Source: Liquidambar formosana (taxonomy: Eukaryota > Streptophyta > Magnoliopsida > Saxifragales > Altingiaceae). Taken from it: DNA of 64,000 nucleotides. Below are positions 45,501-57,816 of the stretch, piece after piece. Below the pieces are notes generated by a model. The model saw only the letters and a list, made by a program, of their open reading frames with translations. It was not told where the DNA came from and did no database searches. The DNA lies in NCBI GenBank assembly GCA_039720395.1, contig CM077833.1, forward strand, positions 27,674,271 through 27,738,270. Direction: 5' to 3'. Positions within the stretch are counted from its first letter, which is position 1. Each line of letters begins with the position of its first letter. A program made the position numbers and the translations under genes.

Positions 45501-48500
45501 ATTTAAGTTCGTCATGGCTGTCTTCACATCTACCCATACTTTGTCCAATTAATGTATGATTACAAGGAAAATATACTGCAACATTATTCATAAGGCAAAT
45601 CACAGCGAAAGGTCTTTAATCAGAACAAGTGCCCCGCTGGCAAACCAAATGGACAATCATTATACTTGCATGCAAATAAAATGGTCCTATTTGCAAATTA
45701 AAAGAAACTTGGGAATGAGTTCTAAATAACAATGCATATACATCAGTTACCTTCTCGATATAGAGAAGGAAAAAGTCCATCCGGGGAAATTACAACAGGC
45801 CCATCTGGTAAAGCCTTTCCGTCCTGCACATGTGAGAAGATACTTCTTTCTTAGGGGAGAGGGGAGGGAGGACACAAATAAACAAATAGTTTCTCAATTT
45901 CAAACTTTCTGCCTTTAATCCAAAATTAAGCATCAATTCTCTATACCTAACCTGCTTAAGGTTAAATAGGAATCGTCTAGTGTGGTAGGCTTGAGAAATT
46001 GCTCGTGCACTAAGAAAAAGCAACTGATATCCATTTTCCTGCATCATAAGAGAACATATTGAAGTTTCTGAATAGTGCAACAATCTCGTCTCCAGTCATG
46101 AGTTGTGATGTATAACACTGTACAGAAACTTTTTGCACTCTAAAACTCCAGCAACACAAAGAGCGCTATGAGAAATAAAACATAGTATAGCCAATAGCAT
46201 ATATTCAATATGCAGAATGAAGGTGCTAGATGAATGAAAAGATAGGTGGACTAGAAGAAGGAACCAGACAATTAGACTGTCTGGGTCGACCATGCCTGAG
46301 TTTTCATTATGTGCACTGATTGATGAATTGCAATACGATAAAGACTCCTTAAAACTGATAAACACAAGTTCAAAATCCTGAAATATTATAACCACACAAA
46401 AGGATATGCAACAAACCTTAATAGCTGAAAACAAATGTGCGACACCCTGTCTGTGACCAATCAACTCCAACCAAAGGCATGAATTGTCCTAGAACATCTG
46501 ATCTGTAATATAAATGCAAAACAAGAGGAATCAGATATGCCCAAGAGAATCTTCAACCTTTAGCAATGTTAGTGGTTTATAAAAATAATTAGAAATCTAA
46601 TGCGACAATTTCAAGGAGCAACAAAGAGTTGTGCATTGCAAAGTTGACTAAAACACCTAGTGAGCTGAGAGAAACTACGGACAACAAGGAGAATTGGTTT
46701 GGAGAAAGATATCACCAGTTCTAAAAGTCAACAATTCCGATTTGAAATGGATCAAAGACAAAATTACTAAATCTATCCAAAAGCTAATGCTAAAACCAAA
46801 TTCATGATAAAATAGTTACAAAAGATACAAAAAAGTTAAAACACCAGCGGCCATCTTGAAGCCTGTGCTCTGTGAATGAATATACATGTCAAACAATAGT
46901 AGAAATAGGCAGCAAAAGGAAGGAGAAGAAACTAAAGTACGATGGAAAAAGTGAAAAAAATAAAATTATAGAAAAATTTGATCCATTAGGGTGAAAGATA
47001 GAAACTAGGGAAAGAGAAGAGAAATGAACTAAATAACATAACAAATTAACATTTTTAAAAAAAATAAAAAATAAAAAGCTATCTTCTTTTCTTCTCCTTC
47101 TGCCCTTTCTATATCGGAACATCTTACTTTGATTTGCATGATATGATTTCTAGTATTAATTATCTTGGGTGAAAATAAATAAAAATTAACTCTGCTCATA
47201 ACTCGGTAATTCTTAATAGACCTATTCCCTTCCAACCCCCCCCCCCCCCTCCACCCAGAAAAAAATAATAATTCAAAAATTTTATAAAGATCCAAATTTT
47301 ATCTACTTAAAGGAGATCCAAGACATATCTCCATCGTAAAGAAGCAAAGATCACCTTTAAAGTGAGACCAACAAGAAGAATATCATAGGGTCACCCGGTC
47401 TTTTACAATAAGAATTGTAGTAAATAATCTTTGAATTCCTAAATCAATGAATAATCATTCCAAAAAAAAAAAAAAACTGTAAACCAGAAATAAAATTTTT
47501 TTTGTAGCATTACAGAAAATTATGCAAGTGGAATTCACTGGAAATCTGATCTTCCAGAATACTCTTATATGGGGGTTCAGGAAGCCCATGTAGATGAATA
47601 ATTCCATTGTGTTTTACACAGCTTGTGAACACACAAGTCCGTACAACGATGTGGTTGCAGTAATTTTAAATTTCCTAAGATAAAATAGAACTGAGACCAT
47701 TTATTTAAATACAGTAATGACCTAATGAAAAACAGAATAAATAAATAAAGAACCAAAACAGAACCGAACAAAACAAATTTACCCATTTAAATGCTATGAT
47801 ATGAGAAGAATAATGGACTCATTATAAATGCTATTTTAGGTTAGCGGTCAGAGCTGACCAACCCAACAGATGACAACCTACAGAAATATCTACTCCCGTC
47901 TCCATTACATGAATGGTCATGTCCACATCCTTGCATGTAGTTTACAGTTGTTGCATCATGGCAATTTTAGGTTGCATAAATATGAACTTGTATTCCTAAC
48001 AGACTTTATTAATCTTATTATTAAGATGCACTAATTAGAACAGAACTATGTAAAACATTATCTTCAATCCCTAATCATTTTAGGATACAAAGGAGTTAAA
48101 AAAAAAAAAAAACCTCTTTCATTAGAAAAAATTAGGACCCTTACTTGGTAATTGTCCCATCAACGTCTGAAATTACTATACGAGTGTTCCACTTCCACAA
48201 ATAAATTCTGGCTTCAACCTGCTGAGTAACATCACTTGATTAAGCACACATAGAAAGAGGAAAAAAACAGTAAAGGGAAAGTGAAGCGTAAAACAAGGAA
48301 AGAAAGAAGATTCCATCTTGATATATATATATATATATGTTCCAATTGAGAAATGCAACAATAAATAACCTGCTGCTTCCCCAGCATTGCAGTAGAGAAT
48401 GTGAACGTTACTGTGTTCTTCCCTTCCTTCAGATTCAAGGACGCCAGCTGTTCAGATGTTGGAGAATTTGCCCTTATCTTCCTTCTAGTGTCTTTGGGTT

Positions 48501-49074
48501 TAAGCACATTTTTATCCCCATCCATGGCAGTGGTGTTCTCTGGAGCATTCTCCGCATCAGAACTTCTGGCACCATTCATACCTGGCTGGATAGCTTTCAT
48601 GGTTCTTGATCTTTTGAAAGAAAAAGGCCAAAGTTTCCATCTTCCACTGGAGTCAATAACAGCTTTTGATGGATCCCCTGCACGAGTTTTCTCAGCTTGG
48701 TCAATGGGTATCATGCCTTTGGGTTCAAAGATGTTTTCAATGTCGAACGCAACCATCCCTAAGATGATAGGTGCAGCCGCTTCCCATGGGAAGTAATGGC
48801 CGCCAATTCTGACAACAAGCCTATCATTCTTTATAATAGCAGGACCAAGAGAAGAAAATTTAATCAAATCCAATTTTTCAGCATCAAATGCTTGAGAAGC
48901 GGCATCAGCCCCCATCCCTTCGTGTAACAAGTGTTTGCAAAGAGATAGCTCTGCATAAAGCACACATGCGACTTTCTAAAGTTCATTGTTTAAAGGAGCA
49001 TTTGGACACCGATAAGAAATGAAAACGTTTCATTTTGTTTCCCATTGACATTTGAAGGCATACATCCATCAAGC

Positions 49075-49111
<37 letters not shown>

Positions 49112-51730
49112 AAGGAAATAACATCATTTCTTGAAATCAGAAAAATGTTTTTATAGACTATGAGAAGCAAAATGAACTCATTTCAAATGCTATATTATAT
49201 GAAGTGATTTCATTTCAGTGATGTATCCAGTGCCCTGAAATTAATAAAATCCTTGAAAAATAATTGATAAGTGAGTGTATTGCTGAGTTCTCTTACCAAC
49301 TGCAGGGTTGACAAGAACATTATTTAGCTCCCCTGAAATTCGAGTATCCTCAACAGTAGGCTGTTCCTTTGCTAATTTGTGCTCTTTGTCTGCATCTGAC
49401 TTTATAGAGCTAGAGACATTGTTCCTAAGCAATGTCTGCTCCAAAGATTTTGAATTTGAATCCAGTGAGTGGCAAGGACGACAAAGGTCATGAGCACCCA
49501 GATCGTCAACTTGAGACCACATATTGGGTAAAGATTCTACCAGCCGTCCAACTTCCACACTAGAGACCTTATGACTTCCAGGAATACAAATGGGACTTGA
49601 TTTTTTTCTTGACTTCTCTCCCAAGTGTTCAAAATCATTTGGCAGGTTTTCTTGAGCAAACTCGTTTGAAGATGAATGTGACACATAATCTGTATTGAGA
49701 GACTCATTCACTGCTTCAATACCTTCCTGCACATGATCTGGAGAATGTGACTCCACACATTGAACGTCACCGAGTTTCAAATCATCATGATCACTGAAAA
49801 GGAATTGTTCTTCCTCTGAATTTTCTGATGATGAAACACTTACTTCGTCGGAAGGTTGGAGCTCACTTATGTTATATTCATCCCCAGTTTTTTTCTTATC
49901 TTGACCTTGAACTGAGTTGCTGAAACTGGATGTGGTACAAATGCTCCGTAACTCAACTTCAACTGAACCAAGTATTGGGTCAATGCTGACCTTTTGAGTA
50001 TAAGATTCCGGAACCATGGGAGGCTCTTCAAGTTCGACGCCATTGTAGTCAGGCATGCAAGAATTACTTGGATTCATTCGTTGAGAATGATTCTCACGAA
50101 CCTCCACTACTTCTGTCTCCATATTTTTACCCTCAGAAAGTCCCTTTGTAACCGTATCCTGATGAATAACTTCCAAGACCTCAGCCTTAACAGAATTAGA
50201 AGTTGTCAAGTGTTTATTGATAAAAGAAAGTGATTCAGTAATAATATTATTTTTAGCAGAGTTCATAGAAGTTACCTCACTTTCATGAATCATTGCATTA
50301 TTCAAGAAGTTGCAACAATCCCCATCTCCTGAATATTCTAGGTTGCTAGAAGATTCTTTTGCCACAAGTACCCTAGATTCTGGCAGAGAGTTCACCTCAG
50401 ATAATTGCTCTGTTGTCTCATGCAGAATTTGAGCATGAACATGGACTTTCCCACATTCTCCATGAGAAACATAAAGACTCTCGTGGGTTTCTTCACCAGA
50501 ACCATCCAAGCTTAATCTTGAGCTCTCTGATGTTTCACAGTATATGAAGGATTGAACTCTATCCATTCCAGTCTCCTCTTTGGAAACTCCATAGTCTGGT
50601 AGAACAGCATCCCACTCATCAAGAACCTGTTCATCATTGAACTGCTTACTTGGACGCGCCCCAAGCTCAGTTAAACCTGAAACACATGAATCACTACTGG
50701 CCATCTTGGAGATGACACTATTTGCAGTCTCATCAGGATCAGCATTCCCAACACTAAGCTCACTGGTGTTTCTGCATATTGTCGGAATTACTTCACATTT
50801 TTCATCTGAACTGCTTCCTCCTGCAGTAGATGTTTCTATAGCTTGCTTCGGGGTGCTTAAACATGACACTTCTGCCCTAGTTTCCCTAACAGAACACTCC
50901 GATTCCTGGAAGCCAGGCTTACAACTGTTCCCCATTTCCCCGTTGTGGGATTCAATTTCATCATGTAGCACAGGATGGTCCAAATTATTTTCCATGCTGT
51001 CATGCGAAATTGATGTCACCTGACTTTCTCCACCATTATTCCGCAAATCCTTATCAGCCTCACCATCCAACATGTGTGAAGCAGAAAACCGGGAAGCTTT
51101 ATCTTTCCTGGGCTTGGCAAGATTGGTAGACCAACGAACCTCCAAGAGGTCAGCTGCAAATTCGGCACGCTCCAACGAACTTGCCCTCATGATGCCAGGA
51201 CCATCCTCATCCTTCCGAAAGCTATTTTCCTTCACTGACCTCCTTCCAAAAACAAGCCCCAACATTCGAGACCGCCGGGAACCAGTCCTAGTCACAATCT
51301 TCCCATTGCTCCCATCGAGCTGACCTACCAAATCAGGTTCTCTGGCATCAAAATTACAACTTTTGGACTTCAGAGGCGTTCTATGACTGGACTGCCCATC
51401 CGTCTCCTCACCCGAAGATGAAGGATATAATGAGGATTCCCCTTCTTCTTCAACATCCACCTCCTTGAGAAAGTAAGCTTCCCCTTTATGATCCAAATAC
51501 ATGTGGAAACCAGCCTCGACTCCATCAACACATATGTTCACCACTTTCTCCTTTGTCTTCAAAACCCCCTGAAATTTCCCGAACCGAACATACCACGGCG
51601 ATGACTTGAAGCTCCCATCTTGCTGTTCAACCACAATTATATCCACAGCGCCACCGAAAGGATGAAATGGGCCAGAGACTGTGTAAACGCCCTGGGAGAT
51701 GTAGCTTCCTAACCTCCCCACCGCATACAT
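42533..51730 (-). CDS. PAH2: PAH2-like phosphatidate phosphatase (lipin), ten coding exons, one-base frameshift in exon 4
   Basis: Mg-dependent phosphatidate phosphatases convert phosphatidic acid to diacylglycerol at ER membranes. Coding exons: 49297-51730, 48370-48950, 48145-48218, 46417-46502, 45952-46038, 45751-45823, 44014-44057, 43207-43338, 43005-43103 and 42533-42589; all introns are GT-AG. The start is the ATG at 51728-51730 ([20 protein letters not shown]), which opens the N-lipin domain (about residues 1-100). Its wording is closer to Arabidopsis PAH2 than PAH1. Exon 1 is long (811 codons) and acidic/Ser-rich after the domain. Exon 2 opens the C-terminal lipin region ([20 protein letters not shown]), exon 3 holds the catalytic DVDGT, and the last exon gives [10 protein letters not shown]. 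Every exon phase fits except exon 4: 86 bases, where 85 are needed, because of CCC at 46445-46447. This creates a TAA at 46418-46420. Unless it is a sequence error, the enzyme is truncated just after DVDGT. Confidence 0.88.
44770..45115. mobile_element. Fold-back (long inverted repeat) element in a PAH2 intron
   Basis: Arms of about 158 bases (44770-44927 and 44956-45115) are inverted copies with few mismatches, separated by a 28-base loop. The ends read CAACATACACAATTTTTTACAC on the left and the complement on the right. It lies in the intron between exons 6 and 7. Both arms are open in one frame (DEAALNLGS...), a side effect of the symmetry or of an old coding origin. A partly deleted copy is at 22071-22272. 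Confidence 0.8.
45121..45141. repeat. AT microsatellite in a PAH2 intron
   Basis: About ten TA units directly after the fold-back element, followed by short ATGT repeats. Confidence 0.8.
46126..47491 (-). repeat. Donor segment of the ectopic PAH2 fragment
   Basis: This part of the gene (intron 4 end, exon 4, most of intron 3) is present a second time at 31074-32429. Differences by eye are the extra C in exon 4, a run of 14 C at 47236-47249 where the copy has CCC, and about four single bases. Confidence 0.9.
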
Positions 51731-52616
51731 CCTCCCAAAATCCCAACTCTCGATCAAAATTGTCTCAAAATCCCATCATAATTAAAGAACCCCGAGAGAT
51801 GGCGACGCCTTATAGCTCGAAACAACAACACCCATAAGTTAAATTCACTCAATACCTCCCAAACTCTCCCCGGCACACCGAAAAATCAATACCCAGGGCG
51901 ACCCAGATCAATAAAATCTCATAATCCCATGACCCATTCAAGACCCCAATCGATCATCCCCAACGAAATTGTGACCATCTATTTAGCTTACAAACTACAG
52001 CACATAAAATCAAATAGAGACAAACCCTCCAAACCAATCAAAACCAAGATTCTGACAAACTCTCTCCAAGATCATCAACCGTTCAATACCGAGAAACGAC
52101 TAGAAGTAAAGAAAGAAACGTAATTAAACAGGAAAGTCTCTACTTTGAAAGACAAAAACCCATTCGGGAAAACTTCGTAATACAAACGAACCCGCGAAGA
52201 CAGGTTGGTGCGGGGAAAGCATATTCGCTTTTAATTATCCGAATGTGCCAAGCAATTATCAATAAATCCCAACGCAAAAAGACACATCATTATATGCAAT
52301 TACATAAACAAACCAATGTCCTATATATAAAATAGGGATTGGAGGAGGGAACTGACCCGGAGAGGAGAGGACCGGAAACGGGCAACAGTCGCGATCTCTC
52401 GACACCAAAAGGGAGAGAAAGAGAAGAGAGAGATTCGGTGTTTCCTTGGAAATGTCGACGTGGAGATGGCAAGATGCGTCGAAAGTCGAAACACACGTCA
52501 GCTGAGAAGAGTGGTGATGATGATGGTGCACAGTGGAGTTTGGTGTACAGTTTCATTAGGCGGGCCACAGAGTTAACGTCTTTTCCTGTCCATGAATAAT
52601 ATGAAGAACGACGCAT
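51731..52616 (-). promoter_or_regulatory. 5' leader and probable core promoter region of PAH2
   Basis: No coding sequence is seen. On the sense (minus) strand a long CT-rich patch (complement of about 52409-52436, AGGGAGAGAAAGAGAAGAGAGAG) looks like a plant pyrimidine patch near a transcription start. A 5' UTR intron between this region and the ATG is likely, as the ATG is about 680 bases away, but I cannot fix its borders. Confidence 0.4.
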
Positions 52617-54152
52617 TTTGAGGCCAACATCGTCTCTCTCTTATTGAACCATTCTGTGTCTTCAACTTTAACAGGGTCCCGCCACCCCGGGTTCACAATT
52701 GGTGACAGATTTGGCCAGGTGGTCAGCCAGATTGGCCGGGTTGGGTCTGGGGGTTAAAGTAGGAAAATACTTAATGTTTTTTTTCTTTTTTTTTTCTCAA
52801 TAGGAATAAAAAAATATTATTTGTAATCTTAATCCATTTTCAAAATCCATACGTTACTGGTAGTTTTTGAATCTAATGACATATCATGTCTTTATAAAAG
52901 TTTATGAGACAGGTGTCCATGTGTAATGCATTTTCACTATTATGAAACTCAAAAATAAATTGAAAAAAAAGATAACCCAAAAGTCAAAATGAAACACTAA
53001 GAAAATTAATTGCATATCAAGTTAAGAAGAATCATAATTGCCAAAGCTCTCTTATGAGTTTCCACTATCATGAAAACTCTTCATTAGGACTCCGCATTAC
53101 GAGTTTCCATAAGGTCTTTTATACACATAGCATGGATCATAACTCCCAAAGTTCTCTTTTGTAGATGGCACAAATCATAATTTCCAAACTCAATCATTGA
53201 ATGATAAACCTTATGAGGGGTCTTATTGTATGAATGTCATGACCAAACTCATTACAAATAGTATACACTAATCAAAAAATTTATTTTGTTTTTTCTTTTG
53301 TTTTCTATTAACTAAGAGGTTATTTGGCAGTACTCTTTTACTACCAATTAAATCATCTAATGATCTCAATATGATTATGTGCACACATGCATCAATTTTT
53401 ATCAGAGATTCATTATAGGAATATATAACTATCTCAAGACTAAAACCTAGAACCTCCCTAGAGGAAAAATGCCCGTCATTAGGTCATAAGGCCATTGGCA
53501 CCAATTGATCATTTGGACATCTTAAATGTTTAGCAATAGGGGAAGGATATAATTAAAGACAGCGCTCATGCTTGTGAAAGCTCCCCCTTCATGTAGAAGG
53601 TCTTAAATGTAACTTCACCTACCTACTTTAGTCTAAAAAACATAAGATCCAATGACAAACAAACAAGTAAGATATAAATAGTTTCACAACTCCTGTCGGG
53701 TTGTTAGAGAGACCTTTCACATATAAACACTAGAGTTATCTTTATATATGTTTAAAAAAATAAATTAAAAAAAAAACACATGAGCAAGTTGAAGCTTTGC
53801 TCAATCTGTCTTCAAATAATGTTAGAAACAAATTATCAATTTAAATTATATATTATTATAATTAATTTAATTCTTTGACTTAAATATCTAACTTGAATAG
53901 AATTTATTTCCATTTGATGACGAATGAGACATTAATATAGTAGTCAATCTATGGGTTCATTTGTTATGTAATTCATGGTATGCACTACTTTAAATATATC
54001 CAAGCTTTATTCTCTCGGGCATTGCCCACAAAAGAGTGGCTTCCCAATGATGGTAGGCTTAATTTGAGAGTCCGAGCGGTCCAATACAAATTGTGATTTA
54101 AGACTAAAACTTTCAAATGAACCTTTTTTTAATGGACCTTTAAATGGTGCCT
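52617..54152. other. Intergenic DNA, no gene seen
   Basis: AT-rich and full of stops on both strands, with only short T/A runs. Confidence 0.6.
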
Positions 54153-54161
54153 TTTGAACAT

Positions 54162-54561
54162 GGGAATGGCTATTGCAATCCCCTCATTCTTATCACCTCA
54201 CCCCCCATCTTTTAGGTTTTTAAGGTTTTATGCAAAATATAAAAAGTTTTTATGAAAATCGGCTATAATATCCACTAGAAAACATCATTTTGAACAACTT
54301 TGTAGAAAAAAGATTTTTCTAAATCTATCGTTTAAATATACTTTTTAGCCATTTATAACCTTTATTTCATTTTTTGCCAAAAAGTCTACCTAAACGATAG
54401 ATTTTGGAAAAACTTTCTTCTGCAAAGTTGTTCAAAATGATGTTTTCTAGTAGACAAAGCCGACCGGTTTTTGCAAAAACCTTTTATATTTTTCATAAAA
54501 TCTTAAAAACTAAAAAGAAAAGGGTGGGTTATAAAAATGGGGGGTTACAATAGCCGTTCCC
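54162..54561. mobile_element. Fold-back MITE, Mutator-like, with 9-bp target duplication
   Basis: This 400-bp near-palindrome starts GGGAATGGCTATTGCAA and ends TACAATAGCCGTTCCC. The exact 9-base repeat TTTGAACAT flanks it (54153-54161 and 54562-54570). Nine-base duplications are typical of Mutator-like elements. No coding capacity. Confidence 0.85.
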
Positions 54562-54624
54562 TTTGAACATAGGCTTTAATAAATGGGTTGGGGCTTTAGA
54601 ACACGACTGCCTCAATTGATTTTT

Positions 54625-55023
54625 GGGAACGGCTATTGCAAACCCCCCATTTTTATCATCACACGCTTTTCCTTTTGGTTTTTAAGATTTCATGAAAAAT
54701 ATAAAAGAATTTTACAAAAACTAGCCGCTTAGTCTACTAGAAAACATCATTTTGAACAACTTTGCAGAAGAAAGTTTTTCCAAAATCTATCATTTAGTAG
54801 ACTTTTTGGCAAAAAATGAAATAAATGTTATAAATGGCTAAAAAGTATATTTAAATGATAGATTTAGGAAAAACTTAATTTTACAGAGTTGTTCAAAATG
54901 ATGTTTTCTAATAGACATTACGACCGATTTTCATAAAAACCTTTCATATTTTGCATAAAACCTTAAAAACCTAAAGGATTGGGAGTGAGGTGATAAAAAT
55001 GGGGGGTTGCAATAGCGGTTCCC
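54625..55023. mobile_element. Second fold-back MITE of the same family, with 9-bp target duplication
   Basis: This 399-bp element starts GGGAACGGCTATTGCAA and ends TTGCAATAGCGGTTCCC. The exact repeat TTGATTTTT flanks it (54616-54624 and 55024-55032). It lies 63 bases after the first copy. Both arms carry ATCTATC-TTTA and its complement, so the whole element folds on itself. Confidence 0.87.
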
Positions 55024-55032
55024 TTGATTTTT

Positions 55033-55827
55033 TACTAAATAGATTGCTAGTGCTGCATCCTGATCCAAGATGAGGAACCAAACATGCTGTCCTATTGAGC
55101 CAACCCTGTCTGAAAGGAGAGGAAAAAGTTTTAACCATTTTCTTAGTTTCTTCGTGCAATGAAAGAAAATATATGGCTTCACCCTATTTTTAGCTAAGAA
55201 AAATATGGCTTCACCTAAGCCACCCTGTGAAGTATTTATACCTCGTCCTAAAATATTGTACTTAAATACTCATTTTAGTTTTCTCTTCAAATGACCTCGA
55301 TCAATCGCTTGTGAGGTAACAACTCAGTGCAAATATAGCATAGATGATTCAAATTATGAAATGAATAACAGCAGTAGGGTTTTAGGCGTCTCAAAGCAGT
55401 CGCCTGCACTACTGGCAATTCGTTATTTTGTGAGACAACACAGGGTATTTAAGCCATTTTTTATGGTTTTGCATGCTTTCTTAACCAAAATTGATGCCAA
55501 CCCTCTTGATAGTGTAAGTGAAGTTCTATTCTATCATAATCTTATCGTTTATTCCAACATTTTCTGACCACTAAACTAGTCCCAGTACTTGCAATATTGA
55601 CTCCTGATGTTGAAATGTTGGACTATAAGAGTGAGGACTGGAGAATGGCGGTTTACTATATGGTGTACAAACCTTTCTATATATCTACCCGTCCAACACC
55701 ATGTGCAAAGACCAATCGTTGGTGGTCGGTGCCTTGGTGGGATGCTTGTGCCCACTATTTATTTATATTTATTTAATGTTGAAATTATGAGACAAAAATT
55801 CAGTCATTTTTCCAAACAATCAGTCAA
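55033..55827. other. Intergenic DNA, no gene seen
   Basis: Short ORFs without family resemblance and no obvious repeats. Confidence 0.55.
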
Positions 55828-55830
55828 TCA

Positions 55831-56171
55831 CAGTCTGTTTGGTTGTCCAATTCAAAATTAAACAATTTAAAAAAATTTTGGTTGTCCAACTCTAAATTAA
55901 ACAATCTAAGAAATTTTACATAGGATTAAAAGTATAAATCTATCATCTTGAATTAGAATATTTTAAAATGTTATAGTTATTACTATAGTTGATGTTGTAG
56001 ATTCAATTTTAAGGAACTCATGAAATACCACTATATTGAATTGTCACTTTTATTTGTGATAATGACTATCATTTTCTTAATTTGTTAACTTCCAAATGAT
56101 AGAGTATGCTTTGAATACTATGCAAAACTTCATGAATTGTTTAATTTCGAATTGGACAACCAAACAAGCCC
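55831..56171. mobile_element. MITE with TCA flanks
   Basis: The terminal inverted repeats share TGTTTGGTTGTCCAATTC followed by AAATTAAACAATT, with one or two mismatches. TCA lies at both edges (55828-55830 and 56172-56174), compatible with a 3-base TNA duplication of the PIF/Harbinger type. Confidence 0.65.
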
Positions 56172-56175
56172 TCAG

Positions 56176-56193
56176 TGTGTGTGTGTGTGTGTG
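56176..56193. repeat. GT microsatellite
   Basis: About nine GT units next to the MITE end. Confidence 0.8.
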
Positions 56194-56892
56194 TTTTCTT
56201 CCTTAAATTTAAGGTTCAAACTAAACAGCAAGTGTGATCATATTACATCGTTCGGACTAGAAATGTCCACGGCACGTGTACAAGGCAGTCTCTTAGTTCG
56301 CCCCAGATTTTCTCTTAAAAGTTAAATTAAACAAACAAACAAACAAACTTCATTGTCCAGAATGGACCATGAATTTGAGTTATGGTACTTACTAATGCAT
56401 ACGTTCCACATTCTACTTGGTCAGAATTAGTTTCTCCATTTTTATTTTTATTTTTTTGGTTGGTATAAAAAGGTTAGGTTTTCGATTGTATACTTCTTTG
56501 ACTATCGTTTAATACAACAACTCACATGCTTTAGCTTGTTCAAATGACAAATAATACAAAATCTTTACTCCCATGTTCATTTTTATCCTTTTTTTTCTTT
56601 CTTGAGATAATTTTTTTCCCCCTCACTTTTCTTTTTTTTTTTCTTTTTTTTTTTAAATTTATTTTCTAGTGGGGTGAAAGGGAATGACGAGGGCTACCAG
56701 AAGAGCAGAATCAAAGACAAAATAAAAATAAAAAGGTGATAGATGATAATATATTGTAGACTAATGGCATTTCTATCCCTTTTAGGAGAAACATTCTAGG
56801 TTCGAAATTGTGTGAATTCTCATATAGGAACGATTGGGGTGAGTGGGGCGGGCCCTGTTATAAATGTTAGGGCGTTAGGTTCTTGAAAGGGG

Positions 56893-57310
56893 GGCATTTA
56901 TTGGCATCCCAAAATTTGTTTTTGTTTTTATTCCCCAATCGTTTTAAACTTCTCAAGATTTTATAACAAATATGAAATTTTTTCATGAAAACCGATAATG
57001 TTGTCCAGAAAAAAAATACTATTTTGAATAACTTTGTAAGCAAAAGGTTTTCCAAAATGTATTGTTTAAATGGACTTTTGAGTCATTTTGCATTCTATGT
57101 TTATATAAAAATGAAATGAAAACTATAAATGACCAAAAGGTCCACGTGAAAAATAGATTTTGGAGAAACTTTATTTTACAAAATTATTTAAAATGATGTT
57201 TTCCATTGATAAGAGTGGGTATGTTTTATTAATTTTATTTTTTTTATAAAACCTTAAAATAAAAAATAAAATAAAAAAGTCTCTGGAGTTCTTGAAATGG
57301 GATGCTTGTT
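56893..57310. mobile_element. Diverged fold-back element related to the 54-kb MITEs
   Basis: It shares the interior pattern (ACTATTTTGAATAACTTTG... and its inverted partner TTATTTAAAATGATGTTTTC) with the elements at 54162 and 54625. The ends are poorly conserved (GGGGGGCATTTATTGGCATCCC on the left), so the borders are approximate. Confidence 0.45.
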
Positions 57311-57417
57311 CTTAGAAATAAAAAAATAATGTACGCAGGATATGGGCTAGCCCAAGATCGGGCCGAGCTCAAATGAAGAGTGGCTGAATTACGGATAAGA
57401 TGTCATAGCCTTAAAGA

Positions 57418-57816
57418 GGAGGCCTCTATTGGCACCCAAAAACTCGCTTTTCATTCCCCACTTATTTTATATTTTAAAATTTTATAAAAAATATATAAGA
57501 TTTTCAAAAAAATTGATCACGCTGTCTATTAGAAAATATCATTTTGAATAACTTTTTAGAAGAAAGTTTTTTTAAAATCTATCGTTTAAGTGAACTTTTT
57601 AGTCATTTATGAAACGAATATTATAAATGACAAAAAAGTATACTTAAACGATAGATTTTAGAAAAACTTTCTTCTAAAATGTTGTTCAAAATGATGTTTT
57701 CTAATAGAATATATGATCAGTTTTTATGAAAACCTTCTATATTTTTCATAAAACCTTAAAATGTAAAATAAGTGGGGGGATGAAGAGCAAGTCTTTGGGT
57801 GCCAATAGAGGCCCTC
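57418..57816. mobile_element. Fold-back element with GAGGCCTCTATTGGCACCC ends
   Basis: This ~400-bp near-palindrome has left end AGGCCTCTATTGGCACCCAA and right end the complement of GGGCCTCTATTGGCACCCAA. The interior matches the 54-kb family (ATCTATCGTTTAA and TTAAACGATAGATTT). No clear target duplication is seen. Confidence 0.65.

Noticed and set aside
48401..48796. Plus-strand ORFs of 131 and 90 codons across PAH2 exon 2 (48337-48796), and similar ones across exon 1
   Set aside because: They are antisense shadows of the lipin coding exons.
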